NCBI GenBank assembly: GCA_015501605.1
Contig: JADNRZ010000009.1
Coordinates: 1,612,001-1,676,000 of the forward strand
Reading direction: 5' to 3'
Origin: Panaeolus papilionaceus
Taxonomy: Eukaryota; Basidiomycota; Agaricomycetes; Agaricales
DNA: 64,000 nucleotides
Position numbers and translations under genes: made by a program. Shown here in pieces: positions 57,124-64,000 of the stretch (position 1 is its first letter; each line of letters begins with the position of its first letter). The notes beneath the pieces were generated by a model. It had not been told where the DNA came from, did not search any database, and saw nothing but the letters and a program-made list of their open reading frames with translations.

Positions 57124-59107
57124 TTACACGAGCGGGAGATTCGCGATCCATCGCGTAATAAGTTCCTGATCAAAATAAGCCGTTAAAAGAAACAACGAGA
57201 ACAGAGTCAAGCAAAAGCATTCATACCGAAGCCGCTTCTGGTTGATCGTATGGAACCATATGCCTACAAGAAGGGATGGAATCCATTATCAGTATTCGAT
57301 GACATTTAGAAAGCCCAAAAGAAAGAAGATATACCCTGCTTCATAGATCTGTACAAATGTCACATTCCCAGCCGTGAGTCCTTGTCCACCAGCGCTTCGC
57401 ATTTCGCCCGCGACTGTGCCATCCTGCAGTACCCAGGGTTTGGGCTTGGTGCTTTGGAATTCATCCTTGAACTTGGAATCCAGCTTGTTCACCCATCGTT
57501 CCTTGCCCTGTTAAACATGTCAATAATGAATGACACAGAACTGGTTTAGGTGATACACACCATGTAATTGCAAACCATATCTTAAAAAACTCGTCAGAAG
57601 AAGCACAGACTAGATTTGGCCACAGTATAGCGTTACCAGCGTTACCAGCATAAACAAGAAGACGAATTCCGGCGTCCACAAGCTCAGGGAGTAGTTGATA
57701 AGTCGGATACATCCCATCGCCCATCATGAAAAAGTGGCCCATGACGTTCAAGTTACAAGACACGAAATTGCGGTCAGGGTCCACCCCTAATGCGACTTTG
57801 TGGGCGTCAATGTTCATCCAGGTGTCAACCCAAGCTGCCTGTTCATAACACTCTGGCCCATATTTATCCTCCACGCGGTCACATTTAAGTCGGGCATCAT
57901 GCTGGTTGCGGCCGGTTTCTGCAGAAACGCATACAACGCGTTAAATATAGTGAGTACGTACATAATATGGCCAGACGGTTAGCCCTCACTTGCGATAACC
58001 CCCCAAACCTGAGTGTAGCAATAAAATTCTGCAGGAGCGCATGTGAGCCTGGATTTGAAAGCGTAGCATGCTTTGGTGAGTCTTTCACAGATCGGAATTT
58101 TGGTACGTCGCAGGGATTTGCACTCGGAACTTTCTGGGTTCAAGATAGGGTAGGGTCCATCTGTGTTACAGACGTAGTCGGCCGTAGATGCCATTTGGAC
58201 CAAGGGATCCGTCAATGCATTACCAAGGGCGATTGAAGCGAGGTTGATGTGCTTAGCATGAGCCTTGGGATTGGACTGGAGTTTCTGGTTTGCATGATAT
58301 ATAATGCTGGCAATATTTGGGCCAATGACTCCTCCGTAGCTTTCTGCGGCAATGTGAAACGGTGTTTTAGAGTATTTGGAATACCGGTTGAGGAACAGCT
58401 GCAAAAACTTGTAAACATCCTGTGCAGCCTCTGCAGATGTGTACACTGTTTTGCCTTGGTCGCCATATGAAAATCCAGTATCGATCGGTTGATCAAGGAA
58501 GATAATGTTGGCGTTTTTGTTCCAACCATGGGGATTGTATACAACGTTGGTCCCTTTGTCGACCACTTTACATGGTCCCAATTCAAAGAGGAGTCCGAAG
58601 GATGAGCTGCATCCCGGCCCACCACTAAGCCACAAAATCAGCGGGTCTTCGGCAGGGTCATTTCTTGACTCAAAAAACCTGAGAGCAATTAGCTTGTTTC
58701 GTTTGTAGATGATACTCAACAGTCTTTGCTTACCAGAAGAAGAAATGTTTGTCAGTGGCGGTATCCAAGTAGCCAGAGTATTGCTTCACTGAAGGGTCGC
58801 ATAGATCAGGTTCCGTTATTCGGAGTTGATAATCCTTAAAGTCTGGGTGTGTAACAAACTCGTCTAGAAAGTCAATTAACAACGGATTTGAAACGTTCGG
58901 GTTGGTGCACGTACAAATGATATTGTCTTGCTGGGTATATCCATGATCCCCGTGTCGGAACCGTGTAGTCACATCTCCATCAGCGTTTGGAGAATATGGC
59001 GGGTTTATTACGACTTGAGAGTTGCTGTCGTCCAAAACAGGCGGCGCCCCACGAGAAACGGCTGCAGAGACAATCTGGACAAGCAGTAGAGATAACCAAC
59101 TTCTCAT
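57124..59107 (-). CDS. Serine carboxypeptidase (S10), copy 1, catalytic Asp position is Asn
   Basis: A secreted S10 carboxypeptidase-like protein. The signal peptide [20 protein letters not shown] starts at 59107. Substrate/oxyanion motif [20 protein letters not shown] is followed by [14 protein letters not shown] and the nucleophile in HIAAESYGG (family GESYxG). The Asp-motif exon reads YAGNAD-MVCNYMG across an intron, and the His is in [10 protein letters not shown]. The last exon [13 protein letters not shown] ends with TAA at 57124-57126. The family's Asp (YxGDxD) is Asn here (57641-57643). Ser and His are present. It has about ten exons. Its paralogues follow on the same strand. Either activity is altered, or this subfamily uses another residue. 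Expected role is removal of C-terminal residues from peptides outside the cell or in the vacuole. Confidence 0.82.
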
Positions 59108-59798
59108 GGCGGCGAGGAATGGTGAGGGCAACTAATATGCAATTACAGTTCTTGTTTATATGTCCGACCTGGCGCCGTATTGTGAGCCATTAATAAACTG
59201 ACCCCATGGTATGCTTGCTCCTCCGCACTACTCGGTCTTGCGATATCAATTCAATTGAAGTTTTTCAACACAACTGGGGTCATCTGGGCTGCATATGCAG
59301 CCCCACTTCTTGTTAAATAACGCATACAAGCTTCTCAATCAATCAACATAGTCCCGGACTGGCTTTTGTCGTTTGTTGGTAGTATATACTGTGAGGCAAG
59401 AGACTCGGACTGCCCTGTAAGTAACATTAGTGGTGTTATCTTGGAGACGCAAATGGAAACGAAGGTGACGTACGGAGTATATCAACGTATATTATGGAAT
59501 AGCGTTGCGGAGTTTACTACGTCTGTACTAGCCATGGCTGCAATGGTCAAAGCATAGAACGACGAAGAGGTGTAAGCAAAAGAAGCGAGGGAAAATGTGA
59601 TGACGTCACATCATTCAGCGAATTTGAGCCCTCAGACGATACCCACTCTGATACACGAGCATTATCTTTGACACATAAAACATGCGATTTTCTGCGCAAA
59701 GAAATCATACACAATGGATAGAGTTATGAGATAATTGAGGTTATATAAAGAGTTGGGGGACTGTATCGCATCAAGGTTCACCGGCTTGCTCCATGATG
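59108..59798. other. Spacer between S10 copies 1 and 2
   Basis: Promoter of copy 1 and 3' flank of copy 2. No other gene seen. Confidence 0.4.
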
Positions 59799-61780
59799 CT
59801 ACACAGCATTTGGCGAAGTTGGTTGCACAACCAGCGGAAGGTTTGAAATCCATCGTGTAATGAGCTCCTACAATATTTACAAATAATCAGCATGCAAGAG
59901 ATGAGCACAACCGTAAAGTCAGGGTACGCACTGAAGCAGCTTCTGGTTGATCGAGAGGGACCATATGACTGAAGAGTTGTCAACATTGGAAATGAGTTCA
60001 ATTAAAGAGTGTTAACATGAACATACCCAGCCTCGTGGACAGCTACGAAGGTGACATTCCCGGCCCCAGCGCTTCGTACATCTCCAACAACCCGTCCACT
60101 CTCTTCCAAGATCCAAGGCAAGGACTCCATTTGTTGGAACTCATCCTTAAATTTAGTATCCAGGTCGTTCATCCATCGCTCGACACCCTATGTTGTCATT
60201 CGTTATTCACGATTAGCTGGAATTGAGACCGCTCCGAAGAGAATCATACCATATAGTTGCACAACATATCTGAGGGGCACGCAAACTAAGTCGCAGTATC
60301 GCTTATTAATCAATGAGGACTCACCAGCCTTGCCAGCGTAAACGAGGAGGCGGATGCCTGAATTCACTAGCTCCGGAAGCAGACGATATGACGGGTACAT
60401 TCCATCGCCATGAAGCAGGAAGGCAAAGGTAATACTGTTATCACAAGAAGTAAAATTTAGGCCAGGATGAACACCCAAGATGGCCTTGTGCACATCATTG
60501 TTCATCCAATTATCAACCCAGTGCGTTTGCTTGTAGCACAATGGGCCATCCTTATCTTCAGCGCGGTCACACTTTAGTCGAGCGTCGTACATATTGCGAC
60601 CCGTTTCTGAATACATCCATCATAAACACAACGGAATTGAATTCGAAGGTTCAGAGAACACCTACTGTCAAAAACGCCCCAGACCTGCTGATAGCAATAA
60701 AGCTGTGCTGGGGTGCATGTTAGCCTGGACTTGAAGGCATAGCAGGACTTGATGAGATTTTGGCAAATAGGAATTTTGGTGCGTCGCAGAGAAGTGCACT
60801 CCGAGCTTTCTGGGTCCAAGATTGGGTATGGCCCATTACAAACGTAGTCGGCCGTAGAGCCCATTTGAGTGTAAGGATCAGTGAGCCCGTTGCCAATGAT
60901 GACTGAATCCAAGTTGATATGCACATGGTTGGGTTGGGGATCACGATCGAGCTTTATGTTGGCATTGAAGATAATGTTGGCTATGTTAGGGGCATAGACT
61001 CCCCCGTAGCTCTCTGCAGCAATGTGAAAGGAGGTCTTCGAGTACTTGCGGTACCTGTTCAAGAACAATTGTAGAAAGCTATAAACATCCTTCGCACTTT
61101 CAGGTGTCGTTGTCACTTTTTTTCCGTTGTCGCCGTGAGAGAAACCGACATTAATAGGTTGATCAAGGAAGAGAATATTGGCGTTTTTGTTCCAGCTGTA
61201 AGGGTTATGTACCGTTCTGTTTCCCTCATCAACCACAGTGCAAGGTCCCAATTCAACGAGGAGACCAAAAGACGAGCTGCATCCTGGGCCACCGTTAAGC
61301 CACAGAATAAGCGGCGCGTCAGCAGGAGTAGTTCTGGACTCAAAAAACCTATGGAAAATATTGAGTCTGATGCTTCGCGGAGACAGTGACCAGCCATCCC
61401 ACACACCAGAAAAATAGATGCTTTTCGGCAGATACATCTAGGTATCCTGAATACTGTTGAACAGAAGGGTCGCACAGATCTGGTTCTGTTACCCGAAGTT
61501 GATACCCGTCGAAGTCGGGATGTGTAACAAGTTCATCTGCGAAGGTGAGTTAGCCATGGTCAAGAAGCTTAAAAGAGCCCATACAAATCGTGTTGTCTTG
61601 TTTGACGTACTCGTGGTCGTCCTGTACCCAGGCTTTCAGAGACTCGTCGAGATTGGGACGAGGGGAAACAGGGGCATTCATTACAACCTGGACATCAGCG
61701 CCGTTTAGAGTCGACGGTGCTGCATAAGACAGCAGCGGATAGGTGACCTGCCCAAAAAGCAGAGATAAGAAAGTTTTCAT
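59799..61780 (-). CDS. Serine carboxypeptidase (S10), copy 2, catalytic Asp position is Lys
   Basis: It starts MKTFLSLLFGQVTYPLLSYA at 61780 (signal peptide). Then come [54 protein letters not shown], the nucleophile in [33 protein letters not shown], and WVDNWMNNDVHKAILGVHPG. The Asp-motif exon reads YAGKAD-MLCNYMG, followed by HMVPLDQPEAAS and the closing exon ELITRWISNLPLVVQPTS, TAG at 59799-59801. The position of the catalytic Asp (60329-60331) is Lys, a drastic change. Otherwise the gene is intact, with the same exon layout as copy 1. Cys residues around YVCNG and YCYQQVWG are kept, which suggests the fold is preserved. Confidence 0.8.
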
Positions 61781-62237
61781 TGAAAGCGTCACAAGGAAAT
61801 GGAGTCGTACTCCAGAGTCCTGGGGGTTCCAAGCGGTCTTAAATACTTATACTAACACACAGTGAGATGTGCTAAAAATAAGTAGTTGGTGTCGCAGCTG
61901 CGTAGCCGCAATACCCGTTTGCTCGATACATTTAGAGTATGTGGGGAGGTGTCAAGTAGCATATGGTCTACTTGAAATTTCCACGATAATCCAGGAGTAC
62001 ATGTTGACCCGTCTGAGAATTCGACTCCGCAACCACTTCGGTAAACTCAAAACGGGTAAACGTTTTAGTCGGACAACGCCTTTTAAAAAGTGTTGCATCT
62101 GCAAATTTCTTATCTGAAAACCTCAAGAAGATGGTAGTACGGAGCAGTAACCGTCAATATCGTGTAGCACAGACAACCAAGTAGCTTGACACACACAGTC
62201 CAAAAGCTCAGGTGCTCCCCACTTGACCATCAATTTA
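61781..62237. other. Spacer between S10 copies 2 and 3
   Basis: Promoter of copy 2. On the minus strand this is where the last three exons of copy 3 (GxERW, HMVP and ELITRW) should lie. I find none of them. Confidence 0.45.
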
Positions 62238-63781
62238 CCATGTAGTTGCAAACTATATCTGAGATCAAGAGCGGAATGAGCAATCATGGGGTATACAAGC
62301 AAAAATGTGCCACTTACCTGCATCGCCTGCGTAAACCAAGAGACGAACACCAGCATTCACCAGTTCTGGAAGCAACAGTGCAGTATGATGCGTCCCATCG
62401 CTGTTTGAAATAAACGTTGTTGCCACCTCAATGCTACAAGAGGTAACAGGACGGTCTAGTTTCGCTCCAAGCGACTTATTGACAGGGTCATTCATCCAGG
62501 TGTCGATCCAAGAAGCTTCCTCACAGCATGCATGCCTGCCTTTATCAGACCTGCCGCGCGTCGTACACATTACGGCCAGCCTCTAGAACCAGGTTTTAGC
62601 AACCAATTCGTGCAAAAAAGCCACAAGATATTGTTTACCAAAGAGCGAGCCCAATATATGGGTATAACAGTACTCATGGGCAGCAGCACAGGGCGTTTTG
62701 GTATCCAAACTGTATCACTTTGAGATGAGTCACTGGCAGTTTGGAATTTTGACATATCTGAGAAAAGCGCAATCGGCGCTTTCAGAAGGAAAAATGGGAT
62801 ATGGGCCTCCGCAAACGTAGTTGGCAACAGAGCCCATTTGGATATAAGGATCCATCAGATCGTTGGCAATGACAATGGAGGCTAGGTTTATGTGCTTCAG
62901 GTGGCCGTTGGGCTTGTCCTGAAACTTCTGGTTATGCTTATATATTATTCTCGCGAAATTGGGAGCAAAAACGCCACCATAGCTTTCAGAAGCAATGTGA
63001 AAAGGTGGGTTGGCGTATTCCGGGTAGCAAATGAAGAAGAGCTGGAGAAACGCGTACACATCTTTGCCAGCCTCTGGGCTAGTGCGGCCAATCGTTTCGC
63101 CGTTGTCAGCATAGGAGAAACCAGTATTGATGGGCTGGTCCAGAGATTATGTCGGCGTGTTCGTTCCAGCTGTATGGATTGAGTGAAGTGCTTTTTCCTT
63201 CATTGCTTATCCCGCATGGTCCTAGTTCAAAAAGGAGACCAAAGGTCGAGCTACATCCTGACCCACCGCTAATCCAGAGGATAATCGGAGCCTTGGAAGG
63301 TGCAATCCGAGATTCAAAAAACCTATACACAAGACCAAATCAGTTTTATTGTTCAAAAGACTCTCCGTTGGATTAGACTGAGCACAACGCACCAAAAGAA
63401 AAGATGTCTGCCTGTTACGATGCCTAGATAGCCCGAGTATTGTTTTACAGAAGGATGGCATATCTTCGGTTCAGTTACTCGAAGACTGTACTGTAGGGTC
63501 AATGTATTCACATAGAGTCAATGGTTTTAAAAGCGTAGGGTACTCACCGAACGTATCCAACTTCTTGTCAACAGCTGCTTTGAAGGCTTTTTGAAAATGA
63601 TCATGCGATAGCCTGAACGGAGATTTTGACGAAGACGCTGCAGAAACAGGATGCAAATCGACAAAAAGAAATATATCAGCGCCAGCGAAGGTAGTCTGTT
63701 GAGCAGTTAAAAAACCCCAGAAAATGAACCCGATTTAAGTAATAAATCTACGAAGGAGTAAACAGTGGCAGCAAGTTTCAT
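62238..63781 (-). pseudogene. Serine carboxypeptidase (S10), copy 3, broken
   Basis: A likely start MKLAATVYSF lies at 63781, followed by FRLSHDHFQKAFKAAVDKKL, which aligns with the N-terminal part of its paralogues. The GGPGCSSS motif is GGSGCSST here. A two-base loss near 63146, between HADII and LDQPI, shifts the frame. Beyond it the copy resumes with FHIASESYGGVFAP, NLASIVIANDLMDPYIQMG, WIDTWMNDPVNKS and YAGDAD-IVCNYM. This copy keeps the Asp (62322-62324), which its two intact paralogues have changed. After NYM no GxERW, HMVP or ELITRW exon is found down to 61781, so the catalytic His is absent. A frameshift plus 3' truncation make it a pseudogene. Confidence 0.78.
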
Positions 63782-64000
63782 AATATTGTTATAGGAGCTA
63801 GTTGTGGGTTATATGCAACATGATGCATTACATGATGGTGGTTGGCTGCAAGGAACGCGGCATGGAAATCCAAATGACAGTTACCAATTCGCTGTGTCAC
63901 GATGACCGCATCCGCTTCAGGGATATGTATCTCATCTATAAGACCAGGTTCGAAGGTGGAGAGCGCGTCTCTTCAGAAGTTTTGCTTAAATCTGAATCCC
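63782..64000. other. Right-edge region
   Basis: Upstream flank of S10 copy 3. No gene visible before the window ends. Confidence 0.4.

Overview
The window is nuclear DNA of a mushroom-forming basidiomycete (Agaricomycetes, most likely Agaricales). Genes are cut by many 50-70 bp GT-AG introns. Several protein families look typical of Agaricomycetes: patatin with a doubled N-terminal domain, PPPDE-thioredoxin-PUL fusion, 7TM DUF6533-like protein, and a tandem 'TM plus coiled coil plus Cys-rich tail' family. A solo LTR is present. I saw no prokaryotic features, CRISPR array or RNA gene that I can support.

Layout. 0-5 kb: tail of an unknown gene, a patatin-like phospholipase and a CRAL-TRIO/Sec14-like lipid-transfer protein. 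5.4-16.3 kb: the cohesin loader SCC2 (minus) and a DEAH-box RNA helicase (plus), divergent from a shared 650 bp promoter region. 16.6-19.2 kb: a decayed F-box gene split by a solo LTR, then an alpha/beta hydrolase whose nucleophile serine has become glycine. 19.5-27.3 kb: a cluster of seven tiny multi-exon genes, each encoding a secretory leader followed by a very variable tail that ends in a two-cysteine core. One copy is frameshifted and another carries an intron-like insertion. An eighth, degraded copy lies at 56.65 kb. 27.5-34.5 kb: two minus-strand paralogous single-pass membrane proteins and a divergent multi-pass membrane protein. 37.4-38.3 kb: an MBL-fold lactonase-like enzyme. 39.0-47.1 kb: four tandem copies of a membrane/coiled-coil/Cys-rich gene. 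47.6-52.7 kb: PPPDE-Trx-PUL protein, an unknown small protein, and beta-MPP (MAS1). 53.2-55.3 kb: a secreted heme peroxidase. 57.1-63.8 kb: three tandem S10 serine carboxypeptidases, two intact but with the position of the catalytic Asp changed, and one pseudogene.

Housekeeping genes (SCC2, helicase, MAS1, Sec14-like, PPPDE) are interleaved with fast-evolving tandem families (mini secreted peptides, membrane/coiled-coil array, S10 array), which hold most of the pseudogenes and insertions. The most promising undescribed system is the 19.5-27.3 kb peptide cluster. It has a conserved leader and conserved intron phases, a variable core with C-x5-8-C spacing, and in four copies a last intron whose donor GTGAGT overlaps an in-frame TGA.

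Exon boundaries were read by eye from splice signals and paralogue comparison. No alignment, expression data or database search was available.
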